Assembly (NCBI RefSeq): GCF_018332715.1
Contig: NZ_BOQP01000039.1
Coordinates: 1-64,000, forward strand
DNA: 64,000 nt
Source: Winogradskya consettensis
GTDB lineage: Bacteria > Actinomycetota > Actinomycetes > Mycobacteriales > Micromonosporaceae
Direction: 5' to 3'
Below, piece after piece: positions 63,765 through 64,000 of this stretch. The notes beneath the pieces were generated by a model that was given only the letters and a program-made list of their open reading frames with translations, was not told the origin of the DNA and did not search any database. Position 1 is the first letter of the stretch. Every line of letters begins with the position of its first letter. The translations under genes and the position numbers were made by a program.

Positions 63765-64000
63765 GTGTCTGAGATCCCGTGGTGGGGCCTTCCCCTCGTC
63801 GCCGCAGTGTCTGCCCTGGTGGGCGCCGGTGTGGCTGTACTCGTGTCGGCCCGCAACAACTACGTGCGCAGTCGTGCCAAGCGCACCAAACGGTGGTACG
63901 CCGAGCGCCGTGACGCATATGTCGCATTGCTGACCCAGTTCGAGCGGGCGAGTTACCGGCTTCGGGCAGCACTGGACTCCGGGCAGCCGATGCCCGCGCC
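63765..64000 (+). CDS. membrane-anchored protein, 3' end cut by window edge
   Basis: The first 78 codons are present. GTG start; residues about 6-30 are one transmembrane helix ('GLPLVAAVSALVGAGVAVLV'), followed by a basic, helical cytosolic part ('RSRAKRTKRWYAERRDAYVA'). The pattern resembles small actinobacterial membrane proteins of unknown function. The frame stays open to the last base. Confidence 0.6.
   Translation, partial: MSEIPWWGLPLVAAVSALVGAGVAVLVSARNNYVRSRAKRTKRWYAERRDAYVALLTQFERASYRLRAALDSGQPMPA

Overview
The window is high-GC DNA with densely packed genes, many GTG starts, several four-base GTGA stop/start overlaps and many genes whose start codon lies 6-7 nt after a TAnnnT box. 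This is typical of an actinobacterium. The mix of pyruvate phosphate dikinase, a SulP-carbonic anhydrase fusion, SigE-type sigma factor and secreted polysaccharidases suggests a soil or mycelial member such as Micromonosporaceae (Actinoplanes-like); that placement is inference. No rRNA, tRNA, CRISPR array or phage module was seen.

Layout. 1-6.4 kb: a 19-nt tandem repeat, a DinB-like protein, a membrane protein, an MFS transporter divergent from a CocE/NonD hydrolase, and an epoxide-hydrolase-like gene coupled to a TetR regulator. 6.4-14.0 kb: a DHA2 MFS exporter divergent from that TetR, then a leftward three-gene set (GCS2/ATP-grasp amidoligase, asparagine-synthase-type amidotransferase, S9 peptidase) that looks like a small-peptide metabolite system. 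14.3-24.6 kb: ppdK, an MFS/TetR divergent pair with clear operators, a lipoprotein, an SDR, a SulP-carbonic anhydrase fusion, a tandem pair of tiny paralogues and a SigE-like sigma factor with a membrane partner. 24.9-26.4 kb: one complete IS4-family insertion with 20-bp inverted repeats and a 12-bp direct repeat, its transposase broken (or recoded) at CCC-TGA. 26.6-28.0 kb: a small hypothetical gene and about 1.1 kb of GC-rich minisatellites and probable gene debris.

28.0-40.5 kb is the most coherent system: a leftward operon of substrate-binding protein, two permeases, GH13 alpha-glucosidase and two large secreted beta-helix glycosidases with GH87-like catalytic Asp spacing, closed by a strong terminator and preceded by a LacI regulator. 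I read it as an alpha-1,3-glucan (fungal wall or mutan type) utilisation locus: the secreted enzymes cut the polymer, the ABC system imports oligosaccharides, and the alpha-glucosidase finishes them inside the cell.

40.6-49.5 kb: a probable rightward operon (stand-alone methyl-accepting signalling domain, MerR, YchJ-like, kynureninase, amidohydrolase), then a Gfo/Idh oxidoreductase, a GGDEF/degenerate-EAL protein, a methyltransferase and a Tat-exported beta-propeller protein. 49.6-56.3 kb: a GT4 / alpha-toroid / GH130 operon joined by two GTGA overlaps, a second GT4 and a second GH13 alpha-glucosidase. 56.4-64 kb: a small membrane peptide, TspO, a VOC protein, an overlapping ArsR-MFS-Nudix operon, a second GGDEF-EAL protein, an MDR oxidoreductase and the first 236 nt of a membrane protein cut by the window end. 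Short tandem repeats of 13-31 nt sit repeatedly at or just past gene 3' ends.
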